DNA from: Apium graveolens
Lineage: Eukaryota > Streptophyta > Magnoliopsida > Apiales > Apiaceae
Assembly (NCBI RefSeq): GCF_009905375.1
Contig: NC_133655.1
Location: 170,313,141-170,377,140 of the forward strand
DNA: 64,000 bases
Direction of reading: 5' to 3'
Each line of letters starts with the position of its first letter. The first letter of the stretch is position 1. Of the stretch, positions 1 to 11,175 are shown piece by piece. The translations under genes and the position numbers were made by a program. The notes under the pieces were generated by a model. It did no database searches and had not been told where the DNA came from. It saw only the letters and a program-made list of their open reading frames with translations.

Positions 1-3000
1 ATAAAATACAGATAATTAAGGTATTTTTCTGGTAATTTTTGGAGTATTATATGATTTTATATTTATTTATGAATTTATTAATTATTTTCTGAATAATTAC
101 AAAATTATTTTATAAAGCCGGGAATCGTCCAACCTCAACCGTTTTTACGTTTTTACGTTTTTAGAACCCGAAACTCTTCTGAAAACTCCTTCCTAACCTG
201 ATCTGGTAATTCCGGACATTTTCCGTGTTTTGACTTTTTCGATCCAGATTACAGTTTGACCCGTACGCGGCCCAGCGCACAATTTTCGATACGATAATTA
301 TTTCGATGTACCAACAAAACCCGTATTCTCGAAAGACGAGATATCATTGCATTATTTCGTATAAAGTGTTATATAAGAAGCCCGGTTTGGATAATTATCC
401 AATACGGGTATCAAATCGGATCATTTATGCAGTTACTTAGCGGCTAAGTAACTAATTTAACGATCCAAACGAACCAATATTCCAAAAAATATATATAGCC
501 CTTTTATCATTTCATTCTATTCGTATAATCATAATCAGTCAGTAAAAACCTGTAAAATACAGAGAAAATGTTGAATTCATGTCGCGTTCTTGAGAATCAA
601 ATGTACGAACGAAGGCATTATCGAACTCCGATTCGGGCGTGCGATATATCAAATCGAAGCTCTCCAAAAGTGCTTTCTGAATCAATCAACCATTTTAGTG
701 TAGAAATCAAGGTGATTTTCTTATTTATTTATTTTAATTCAAATTATTTGATAATTAAAATATGAATTTTTGTTCTTGATGTTGTTTGTGTGATTTGATG
801 CTAGAATCGTGTAGATAATCTTTTCCTGGTCAATTTGGTATATTATATGTCAAAATTAGAGTTCAATAACATATAGAAAATTGAGTTTGAATCTCGAATT
901 AATAAAATTAGGGTTTATATAGTATGAATGTTCTAAATTGATTTTTAGGCATTTTTGTTGTAAGGGTTAAAAGCTTAAATTGACTATACCAATGAATAGA
1001 TCGTTGAAAAATGAATCGAATGATGTGAGTTTCATGAACAGAGGGTAACCGTAGTTAGCTCGCCAGAAAAATGAGTCCATCGGCGGCGGAAACTTTGAAT
1101 GGATTTCTAATCAAACCATGAATTATTTGCAATTTTTGAGAGTATAGTTGTGTTTCTGGGGAAAAGAAGATCGATCTCCTATTAATCTTACGCGTTTCTG
1201 GAAACTTTTTCGGCCACCGGAAAAGCTCCATGGCGGCAGCCATGGAGTCCGGCAGCGCGAGAGGTCGGAGAAGGGGAAATTGCAGATTGATCCCTGATAA
1301 TTTCATTTATTTACAAATTATATATTCCTATTTTAAAAATTCACAAAAACAGAATTTCTGTTTACTTTATTTTAAAAATGATATTTCTATTATTTTAAAA
1401 ATCAGAAAAATTGTTTATTTAATTATTTTAAATTCAGAAAATTCTTTTTAATTAGTTATTTACTTAAAAATAAATCTGATTTATTTTATTAATTAATTTT
1501 AATTAATTGATTAATTTAATATTAATTGATTAATTAATTTAATTAATTATTAATTGATTTAATAATTAGATTTAATTATTTATTTTTTATTTAAAAATTT
1601 CGAAAAAAATAGTTTAGAGCTTTAAAATATTATTTTAAATTATTTTTAAGGCTCGATAATTATTATAAAGTCATTCTAAAGTCAGATTCGGGTGTTTAAA
1701 CCCTATTATTTAATTATAAAATGATTCAGAGTCCCGTTTTAATTTCGAAAAATATTCAAAAATTCGTAATAAATACCTGGAAAATCATTTTGACCCCATA
1801 TCTTCTTTGAAAAAATTATTTTGATCGAATATCTTGCATGCTATGTGTTACGTGCTATCTGATTGATGTGTTATATGCCCATGTGGTTATTGTTTGACTA
1901 TTTTAGTCATTACTTTCAATTCGTAAATCGGATTTGGGTGAAACGAAGGGTAGATAAAAGCTTATGACGTCTATGTGACAATTAGAATGATATGAGATTG
2001 AGTATTGATAAATACTTGTGATGACTAGCAGAGTAAGCAAGGCATAGAAATGAAGGCTAGTGATTAGTAAATAAAACTGAAGTGTAGAAAAGAAAGCAAG
2101 TGATTGATGAATAGAGACAAGGCATAGAAAAAGAAGGAAAGTGATGGAAATATAAACTGTTAAATGGGTACAAGTAAAGCTGGAAATCATCTGTGATAAG
2201 GCAAGTACTTCTGAACCTTCTTCAAGATATAATGCAAATATTTTTGAACTATCTCATAGCATGTCGCTATTATTCAAAATAACTCATGTTTTATATTGCA
2301 AATGTTTTAAACTATTTAACCTTGAACCCTGATTCTTATTGATCTTGAGCCATAAGCCTTATCCTTCATAAACCCTTGATTGTTGAATTTCCAGATACGA
2401 GCCAGACACATACGATACTACTCCACAAATACATATCTACCACATAGTGATTTCTGATATTGAATTGCTTGACATACCAACCCTTATTCCCTGTTTAATA
2501 GAAGACCAATCCTGGGAACCCTTGAACCCTTGGTCTTCTACTTTCTGATTCTTTCCTTGATTAAGAGCCAATCTTTTTAAATTCCTTGTTATACCTTCAT
2601 GGTATTGTGAATCACCCTATGCTTCAAGATAAATGTTGTTTATGATTCAGCTTATTGATTTACATTGGTTATCATTTTGAATTGTTTTAGAATTGGATGG
2701 TTTTATAAATGTGGACCGGATTCGTGGTCGGACCAGATTCGTGGTCATAGTAGGCCAATGCATGCCTTGGATCCAGTATATAGAGCAAAGTTGGGAGCCT
2801 TACTCGGGGTTAGTGCATGACTGATCAGCTGCCTAACCTTGGGTTTTTTAATGAAAAATGAATATCCAATTATAATCATTGCTTATTCAGAAACTTGATT
2901 CTTCTGAATCATTTCAGTTGGTAATTGTTTAACCTCAGTTATTGCTATTATGACTTGCTGAGCTAGTTAGCTCACTCTTGCAAACCTTTTTATGTTTTCA

Positions 3001-3278
3001 ACAGTTGAAAAGGAAATTGTTGGTAACGAGGATTCCCAGTCCAGTGTGCGAGCTAGGATTTACCAGTTAAGTTGGATAGAGCTATGAGGAGCTTTATATT
3101 GTAAATGAGTTATGTAAGATGGTGAGAATGATAACATTATCAATTGTAAGTTGAACTAGTTAGGATTTGGTACGATATAATAAAAGTTAAGGTTATGGCT
3201 TGATTTCATACTTTAACCTGTTGTGATTCGTGGTTGTATAAAGAATGGTCAATGCATATTATATTTTATATACAAGTT
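1..3278 (+). repeat. Partial LTR of outermost Ty3/gypsy element X
   Basis: This is the 5' or central part of a long LTR. Its left end lies outside the window and its right end is cut by copia element A1 at 3279. The same LTR resumes at 48683 and ends at 48748 in GCGTTACA, directly before a primer site. There is no sustained coding frame. The stretch 1300-1640 is very AT-rich (TTAATTAATT runs). A GC-richer block near 2705-2830 repeats GGATTCGTGGTC. The order of motifs (GAGCT..GGCTCACTCTTGC-like segment near 2960, then a GTTACA end) resembles the LTR of chromodomain element C, so a chromovirus (Tekay-like) source is inferred. The short open frames here look like chance. Confidence 0.6.
490..498 (+). 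promoter_or_regulatory. TATA-box-like sequence in X LTR
   Basis: TATATATAG is followed about 30 bp later by a pyrimidine-rich stretch and CATAATCAGTCAG, the arrangement expected of an LTR core promoter (U3/R boundary). Position and composition are the only evidence. Confidence 0.35.
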
Positions 3279-3563
3279 TGTTAGATATATTTGTGATGTC
3301 ATGTCTAATCTGATTTGTTTAGTTTCAGAACTTATTATCGGAACTTAACTGGAAATCAGAACTTACTGAAGATAGGAAGTTATCAGAACTTAAGCCATCA
3401 GAACTTACATCAGAACTTAAGTGCGGATACACTTCAGGGATGAAAGGCAGCTGATTTACAAGAGAGGATCTGGATTAAATAAAAGAAGATATGCTTGGAG
3501 AGTTGTATAGCTAAAGGACTACAGTAGATAATCTCTGATTGATGTATTTTAGGAAACAGAATC
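3279..3563 (+). repeat. Truncated 5' LTR of A1
   Basis: These 285 bp match the first half of the A1 3' LTR (48121 onward) with about 6% difference by eye. The match stops at GGAAACAGAATC, where the LTR of A2 begins. The fragment carries a cluster of CAGAACTTA motifs. Confidence 0.8.
3324..3421 (+). repeat. CAGAACTTA motif cluster in A1 LTR
   Basis: Six copies of a 9-11 bp motif (consensus ATCAGAACTTA, one with CGGAACTTA) occur within about 100 bp of U3. The same cluster is in the 3' LTR at about 48165-48262, and a looser version is in the A2 LTR (about 3620-3745). Repeated short boxes in U3 are typical of copia enhancers such as those of Tnt1 (known family behaviour). A function here is inferred. 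Confidence 0.6.
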
Positions 3564-4166
3564 TGTTAGATATATTTGATAATGTCATGACTAATATGAT
3601 TTGTGTTTAATTTTTAGATCTTACTTAACAGGACAAATCAGTACTTAACTGGAAATCAGTACTTATACTGAAGTCAGAACTTAAGTTGTCAGAACTTAAG
3701 TTATCAGGAGATATTTATCAGGAGATAATATCAGGACTTAAGGAGACTTTCAGATAAGGAAGGCGGCTGATTGAAAGGAAAGAAGATCAAGACAAACGCA
3801 AGAAGAGATATGCATGAAGAAGGAATTCTATGAAGAATAGAATACTTGGAAGAAAAGATAACTAGTTGATATATTTTAGGAAGCAGAATTATATTCCATA
3901 TCAATTAGAATTTATCTTGTAACTGTGTAGTATATAAGCACAGACATAGGGTTTACACTATAAGTGTTATCATAATCGAAGTTATTATTCATTGTAACCC
4001 TAGCAGCTCTCGTGATAAATTATTCATCACTGAGAGAGGACAGTTCCATATTGTAACAGAGTTTATTGTGTTAAATAAAATTTGTTTTATGTGTTCTTAT
4101 ATTTGATTTGATTATGATAAACACTGTATTCAACCCCATTCTATAGTGTGTGTGTGTGACCTAACA
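3564..4166 (+). repeat. 5' LTR of A2
   Basis: The LTR is 603 bp and runs TGTTAGATATATTTG...CCTAACA. A TATA-like TATATAAGC lies near 3930 and is followed by the transcribed part (AGGGTTTACACTATAAGTGTTATC, also present in the A1 LTR). A primer site follows immediately. No partner 3' LTR exists in the window. Confidence 0.8.
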
Positions 4167-4168
4167 AG

Positions 4169-4181
4169 TGGTATCAGAGCA
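4169..4181 (+). other. Primer binding site of A2
   Basis: TGGTATCAGAGCA lies 2 bp after the LTR end. It is the standard complement of the initiator methionine tRNA 3' end, used by most plant copia elements. Confidence 0.85.
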
Positions 4182-4222
4182 GATCTGTTAACACACAAAC
4201 AGTTTGAGATCCAAAAACAATC

Positions 4223-6427
4223 ATGTCTGAAGAAGAACAAACGCCAACCAAGCCCACCAAAACTGAAGAACCTCCAAAGACTCAAATCCATAATCGATAT
4301 GAGACTATTAGAGTTCCCATACTGAAACCATCTAAATATCCCATATGGAAGGTGAGGATGTCTATGTTTCTGGAAGCTACAGATCCAGAATACCTTGACA
4401 GAATTAATGAAGGACCACACAAGCCAACCAAACTCTCTATTATAGTTGTAGGTGAACCAGCAAAGTCTGTTCCAAAGGAGAAGAGTGATTACACAGCTGA
4501 AGATATCTCATCGATTGCTAAGGATGTTAAGGTACGACACTTGCTACATAGTGCCATTGATAATGTCATGTCAAATAGGGTAATTAACTGCAAGACTGCA
4601 AAGGAGATATGGGATGCCTTGGAGACAAGATGCCAGGGAACTGATTCAATTAAGAAGAACAGGAAGACTATACTCACTCAAGAGTATGAGCACTTTGACT
4701 CATAATCTGATGAGTCATTGACTGGTTTATATGACAGATTTGTCAAACTCTTGAATGATTTGTCACTAGTTGACAAGGAATATGATCTTGAAGATTCAAA
4801 TCTTAAATTCATGTTAGCTCTTCCTGAAAGTTGGGATTTGAAGGCCACCACTATAAGAGACAATTATAATCTTGAAGAAACAACTCTTGATGAAATTTAT
4901 GGGATGCTCAAGACTCATGAACTTGAGATGGAACAAAGAAGCAAGAGGAATGGAAGAAAGTCAAGGACAGTTGCTCTAAAGGCTGAGGAGGAATCCCCCA
5001 AAGCAGCTACCTCAAGAAAAGGCAAAGGAAAAGCTCTCATCACAAAGTCTGATACTGAGTCATTAAGTTCTGATAGTGATGATGACTCAGAAACTGAAAG
5101 CTTACCTGAGATGGATGATGATGAAGAGATGATGAAGCTGTGTGCTCTTATGGTGAAAGGAATCACAAGGATTGCAACAGAAAATTCAGAAAGGGAAAGA
5201 AATTTTCCAGGAAAGGTGCAAGTTCTGATAAGAAGGGTTTCAAAAAATCTGAAGGCAAAGGAGGAAAGTCTGACAGACACTTCAGATTCTGAAAGTGAGC
5301 TGAACTATGCCTTGATGGCAAATGCTGATAGCAGTTCTGATAATGTTGAGTTAAAGGTACCTCAAACTACTTATGCCTTTCATACTGATGATATTACTGA
5401 GTTGAGAAGATATCTTAAAACCATGTTCATTAGTTATAGAGATCAAACTTTAACATGTGAAAGATTAACTTCTGAAAATCTTGCTTATAAAAAGAGGAAT
5501 GATTATTTAGAAAAAGAGTTAGTCATGTTCCATCAAACTCAGAAAGATAGAGATGATGCATTTTATGTTAGGGATGAAGTACTTAAAATAAATGAATCTC
5601 TAAAAACTGAGTTAGAAAAGGAAAGAGAGATTATCAGGACTTGGACTAACTCTGGCAGAACAACTCAGAATTTGTTAAGTAGTGAAAACTGGAAAGAAGG
5701 CTTAGGTTATGGAGATGATAAGATTGATAAGGGAACTGTAGAAATTTAGCCTATAGTTGTTAAACAAAAGCCAAAGGTAAATCCTGTTAAGTTTGTAGCT
5801 GTAAAGTCTGATATTGATAAATCAGAAGTTAAAGAGAAATTAACTTCTGACAAACCAAAACAGGATAAGCCAACTGAAGTTAACATAGGCTTAATGACAA
5901 AGAAGCAACTTAAGCATAAGCTGAAAGATGTTAAGAATGTAAACAAGGTAAAGCTACCTAGGAAAAATAGGAATGGAAAGGAAGGTGTGAATAAAAGTAA
6001 TGATTATAAGCTTGTTCCTAATGCCCCTAGAAAAAAATGTCATAACTGTGGAAATTCTAACCATCTGGCTTCTTTTTGAAGGAAAAATAAGAACATAAAC
6101 TCCTTACCTTCAAAGTCAGGAGTTAAGAGTCAGTCTGTTAGATATAGGCCACAAAATCCTTGTATTTATTGTGGTAGTTTATGGCATTCCATTTATACTT
6201 GTAAGGAATATCATAGTTTGTACTATGATTATTATCAAATAAAACCTTCTTTAAAGAAAGTTAGTATTATTCCTTCTAGTGTAAGTTCTGATGCAAAGTC
6301 TGATCGTGTAAATACTGATAAGAAAAATGTTAAAATAAACTCTGATGCTAAATCCGCTACAAATGTTAACAAACTTAATAAGGCCAAAGGATCCAAGCAA
6401 GTCTGGGTCCTTAAACCTAATCATTAG
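4223..6427 (+). pseudogene. gag: A2 Gag, decayed
   Basis: This would be the capsid/nucleocapsid polyprotein of a SIRE-like copia element. It starts MSEEEQTPTKPTK and includes the usual Gag N-terminal motifs (YPIWKVRM, KTAKEIWDALE, EYEHFD, LYDRFVKLLNDLSLV). One reading frame is kept over 2.2 kb but is broken by TAA at 4703, TAG at 5747 and TGA at 6077. Two CCHC knuckles are visible near 6037-6079 and 6163-6204. In the first (CHNCGNSNHLASF) the last Cys codon has become the TGA. In the second (CIYCGSLWHSIYTC) all four ligands are present. A heptad-rich segment lies near 5400-5640. The frame ends at TAG 6425-6427, just before the protease. Confidence 0.8.
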
Positions 6428-6439
6428 TGGTCTTTGTGA

Positions 6440-9400
6440 TTGCAGGGCAACAGAAAAAATATCCTAGTTCTAGACAGTGGGTGTTCAGGACATATGACTG
6501 GAAATAAAGCCCTGCTATCAGACTTTATGGAGAAAGCTAGCCCAAGTGTTTCTTATGGAGATGGAAACATGGGAAAAACCTTGGGATATGGCAATATAAA
6601 TCTGGGGAATGTCATCATTGAAAAAGTAGCTATAGTCTCAGGACTTAAACACAATTTGCTAAGTGTTAGTCAAATCTGTGACAGAGGTTATCATGTGGAT
6701 TTCTTTGAAGAACACTGTGAAGTTATAAGCAAATCTACAGGCAAAGTTGTTCTGAAAAGATACAGGCATGGTAACATTTATGAAGCCAAGCTTTCAACAA
6801 GTACTGATGGTTCTGCAATCTGTCTGTTGAGTAGAGCATCAATTGAAGAAAGCTGGAATTGGCACAAGAAACTCTCTCATTTAAATTTCAACAATATAAA
6901 TGAACTAGTCAAGAAAGATCTTGTGAGAGGTTTGCCAAAATCAGTATTTTCTCCTGATGGCCTTTGTGATTCTTGTCAAAAGGCAAAACAAAGAAAATCT
7001 TCATTCAAGAGGAAGACTGAATCTTCAATTCTTGAGCCTTATTACCTACTACATGTTGATCTATTTGGTCCAGTGAATGTCATGTCTATTGCAAAGAAGA
7101 AATATGATATGGTCATAGTAGATGAGTTCACCAGATACACATGGCTGTATTTCTTGCACACAAAAAGTGAAACTGCATCTGTCTTGATTGATCATGTCAA
7201 ACAACTAGATAAAGTGGTTAAAGACTCTGTAAAAATCATAAAAAGTGATAATGGCACTGAGTTCAAGAATTTGACTATGGAAGAGTTCTGCAAAGACCAA
7301 GGAATCAAGCAGGAATTCTCTGCTCCTGGAACTCCACAGCAAAAAGGAGTGGTTGAAAGAAAGAATAGAACTCTCATTGAAGCTGAATGAACTATGCTTA
7401 ATGAGGCAAAATTACCAACCTATTTTTGGGCTGAAGCTGTGCAGACTGCTTGTTTTACTCAAAATGCAACACTTATTAACAAGCATGAAAAGACACCATA
7501 TGAGATAATGAAGAAAAAGAAGCCAAATCTGAAGTATTTTCATGTATTTGGATGCAAGTGTTTTGTTCTTAAGACTCATCCTGAACAGCTATCCAAATTT
7601 GATCTAAAAGCTGATGAAGGAATTTTTGTTGGATATTCACTTTCCACAAAAGCCTTCAGAGTCTACAATTTAAGAACAAGGGTTGTCATGGAATCTATCA
7701 ATGTCTCTTTTGATGATAAGAAGATTACAGGACTTGAAGATTTTAATGATCATGATCAGCTGAGATTTGAGAATGAAGTTTTAAATTCTGATACTGTAAA
7801 TCTTGACAGTCTAAATCCTGACAGTCTAAATCATGATACTGGAAACTCTGATGGATTAAACTCTGATGTTATTAAAACTGTGGTGACTACGCCAAAAGAA
7901 GATGCACCTGTACAGAAGGAGCATACTGAAGATACAACCACATCTCAAGAAGCATCAAGACCTACAACTGGCTTTTGAAGTTCTGATTATTCAAGTTCTG
8001 ATAATTCTGGGAACTCCAATTTTGAAGGATCCAACTCAGAGAGCATAATTTCAGGGGGAACATCAGAAAAGGTTGATGAAGACAGCATGGATCATGAGGG
8101 AGCATCCAGTTCTAGAGAAAACCTTCCATCTGCAAGGAAGTGGACTAAATCACATACACCTAACTTAATTATTGGAAATCCTGATGCAGGTGTCAGAACT
8201 AGAACAACTACATCAAATGAATGTCTCTATCACTCTTTTCTTTCTCAGAATGAACCAAAGAAAGTGGAAGAAGCTCTTCAAGATGCTGATTGGGTGCAAA
8301 TAATGCAGGTTGAGTTAAATGAATTTGAAAGAACTAAAGTCTGGACCCTGATACAAAGACCAAAGAACAGATTTGTTGTTGGTACAAAGTGGGGGTTCAG
8401 AAATAAAACTGATAGTGATGGCATAATTACAAGGAATAAAGCAAGGCTGGTTACAAAAGGATATTCTCAACAGGAGGGAATTGATTATGATGAAACATTT
8501 GCACCAGTTGCTAGATTAGAAGCCATAAGTATATTTTTGGCTTATGATGCTCACAAAAAGTTTACAGTCTTTCAAATGGATGTAAAAAGTGCTTTTCTTA
8601 ATGGAGAATTGGAAGAAGAAATATATGTTGAACAACCTCCAGGTTTTGTAGATTCAAAATTTCCTAATCATGTCTACAGACTTGACAAAGCACTTTATGG
8701 CCTTAAGCAAGCTCCAAGAGCATGGTATGAGACATTAGCTCAGTTTCTTCTGGAAAGTAGATTTAACAGAGGGACTATTGACAAAACACTGTTTTATCTC
8801 AACCATGGAAAGGACTTACTTTTGGTGCAGATATATGTTGATGATATCATTTTTGGTTCTACAAATGACAGACTTTGTAAAAAGTTTGCCAAGCTAATGC
8901 AGTCAAGATATCAAATGAGTATGATGGGAGAACTTAGCTATTTTCTGGGCCTTCAAGTCAAGCAGAATGAAGAAGGAACTTTTATTTGTCAATCTAAGTA
9001 CACCAGAAATTTATTGAAGAAATTTGGAATGCAAGATTGTTCAAGTGCATCCACTCATATGGCCACTGCAACAAAATTGGATAAGGATACTGGTACATCA
9101 GTAGATATTACTAATTATAGAGGTATGATTGGCTCACTACTCTATCTAACTACAAGTAGACCTGATATCATGTATGTTACCTGTCTTTGAGCAAGATTTC
9201 AAGCAGATCCAAGAGAACCTCACTTAACAGCTGTGAAAAAAATTTCAAATACCTTAAAGGTACAGCTGATCTGGGATTGTGGTATCCTAGAGAATTAGAC
9301 TTTAAGTTAATAGGTTACTCAGATGCAGATTTCAGGATGCAAAATTGACAGGAAAAGTACAAGTGGAAGCTGCCAATTTCTTGGAGGCAGATTAGTTTCT

Positions 9401-9719
9401 TGGTTTAGCAAAAAACAGAAGTCAATTTCCACATCAACTGGATTATGGGTTAGAATTTTCTAAAATCCCTATTTACTATGATAATCAAAGTGCTATTGCT
9501 ATGACAGGTAATCCAGTTCAACACTCAATGACAAAGCACATCAGCATTAGGTACCACTTCATAAGGGAACATGTGGATGAAGGTACAGTGGAATTACATT
9601 TTGTTCCGACAGATCAACAACTAGCAGATATCTTCACAAAACCACTATGTGAAGCAACCTTTACAAGATTGGTAAATAAACTTGGAATGGTTTCAGGTTC
9701 TTTTTCTAAATTTGCTTAG
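6440..9719 (+). pseudogene. pol: A2 Pol (PR-INT-RT-RH), decayed
   Basis: The copia domain order is clear. The protease has LDSGCSGHMTG near 6469. The integrase zinc finger is WHKKLSHLNF...CDSCQKAK, and its catalytic core shows HVDLFGPVN, IKSDNGTEF and the Glu in [14 protein letters not shown]. Reverse transcriptase begins near 8240 with [11 protein letters not shown] at about 8835. RNase H follows. Stops interrupt the same frame at 7388, 7976 and 9188. After 9190 several small indels occur, and a deletion removes the RNase H centre (the STAEAEY-type segment is gone near 9440). The terminal segment 9501-9719 (VQHSMTKHISIRYHFIREH, LADIFTKPL) is open. This copy cannot encode a full Pol. Confidence 0.85.
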
Positions 9720-10212
9720 TTTATGTTCTAATACATCAACCTCTATGATCAGTATTTACAGATATTACTATCTTTGTGGGTTCTTCATCACTATCTTTGT
9801 GAATTATGTGCCTAAATTGAAAATTTGCTTATATGCTGATTGTTGTCTGATGTGAATTTCTAAACTCTGATAGTGATATGAATGTTTCCGTGACTATTCA
9901 ATCCAATGAGGATAATTGTGCTAGATGCTGAACTAGTAGTCTTTAATATACTAAAGATCCCATTTCTGAAGTAATTGTTTATGTGGAAATCTCTTAACAC
10001 AAGCAAATTCTAATATTGAGCTTAGTTAAGTTTACTTTGTATATCTTATTACTAAGTCAAAAACTAGACTAGTGCTTCTTATTTGTTAAGTTCTGATGTT
10101 AGTAAATCTGGTGAATGAACTAAGTGCTGATAAGCCTCACTTATTAAAAGAAAAAGAAAAGAAAAGAAATAAAAAATCAGGTACTCCTTTGAGATCTAGA
10201 GTAAAAATGTGG

Positions 10213-10262
10213 AAGGGAAGACCCAAGTGCATTGCTGGTATTAAGTAATATGCATTAGAAAA
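10213..10262 (+). promoter_or_regulatory. Conserved 50-bp non-coding block (A2 copy)
   Basis: The block begins AAGGGAAGACCCAAGTGC and ends GCATTAGAAAA. It is identical base for base to 43117-43166 in A1, although the surrounding spacer has diverged strongly with indels. Such local conservation suggests a functional RNA or DNA site. Confidence 0.5.
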
Positions 10263-10612
10263 GCAACATAAAATTTTCTTGGTGACTTTTCACTCTCTAT
10301 GACTCACTTACACTGAGAAGCCACTGTAAAAAGGAATTTCAAAAGATGCATAAAATGAGCACAAAACAGTTGAGATGGACTCATGCATGAACTCATTCTA
10401 TAGTAGACTTCAGAAAAATGACAGATTTTAAGCAAAGTTCTTAGTTATGCCTTATTTCTAAGATGTACTGAAGTGAATCAGACTTTACTCTTTGTCTGAT
10501 ATTTAGCTTAATGCACACAAATACACTCCATATGAATTGATGAAAATTACTGTGGTGATAAATGTTATTTTGGATGAACTGTTTAAGTGTTAGTTGCATA
10601 AATTATGAGGAC

Positions 10613-10765
10613 AAATTCTGATGGAAGTTCTGATGATTAAGTTCTGATGTACCCATATCAGTATTTGTGTGAAGAATTACAGGAATAAACATTCACTTTT
10701 CGAGTTAAGAAGCCATATTCTGATGACTTTTAAATTCTGATAATAATCAAGTTCTGATGCTGACG
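10613..10765 (+). repeat. TTCTGAT repeat array before A2 extra ORF
   Basis: About six copies of (A)A(A/G)TTCTGAT(A/G) occur in about 150 bp. The motif is the reverse complement of the ATCAGAACTTA box clustered in the LTRs. The matching array in A1 is at about 43565-43752. Confidence 0.55.
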
Positions 10766-10876
10766 TGGCAGTATTTATTTACTTGGTTTATTTTTGGTCA
10801 TTACCTTAACGGTCACATATTTTTTGAATATTGGTTTATGTGAGATAAAGCAGTAATAATCATTTGTTTAGTGGGA

Positions 10877-10900
10877 TCAGTTTTTTTTAAAAAAAACTGA
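10877..10900. repeat. 24-bp perfect palindrome
   Basis: TCAG, eight T, eight A, CTGA: a perfect palindrome with no spacer, upstream of the A2 extra ORF. A second one at 11032-11055 has 11-bp arms (ATAAAAGATTT) and a 2-nt spacer. Confidence 0.7.
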
Positions 10901-11175
10901 ACGTGCAAAGTCATAATTGCTTATTTACCGTGCCCATTAACTTTTGCCTTAACTGCTGCATGTTTGACAGGTGTAAAGGTCTGTTCCACTCCTCATTAAC
11001 TGCTGTAACGTGGGTTGTCTAAGTAAAAGAGATAAAAGATTTTCAAATCTTTTATTCATATTTTTATTCTATTTCACTCTCTCTCTTTTCTTTTTCTCTC
11101 ACATTTTCTGACGGTTCACTCTACAAACATTTCAACAAACACCTTTCAGGCAAACAAGTTTCTCACTAATTTCTG

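Larger units (their letters stand above)
9720..11175 (+). other. A2 spacer between RNase H and extra ORF
   Basis: This non-coding stretch is homologous to 42640-44071 in A1. It holds a 50-bp block identical in A1, a TTCTGAT-rich array (10613-10765), a conserved TTTACCGTGCCCA segment (10924-10936), two palindromes (10877-10900, 11032-11055) and a CT-rich leader (11066-11104) ahead of the extra ORF. I see no coding frame. Confidence 0.6.

Noticed and set aside
1055..2190. Short frames on both strands in the X LTR
   Set aside because: Low complexity, no start context and no protein similarity. The region is part of an LTR.
4169..4181. tRNA gene suggested by tRNA-complementary sequence
   Set aside because: Only the 13-base primer site complement is present. 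No cloverleaf can be formed around it or the other primer sites.
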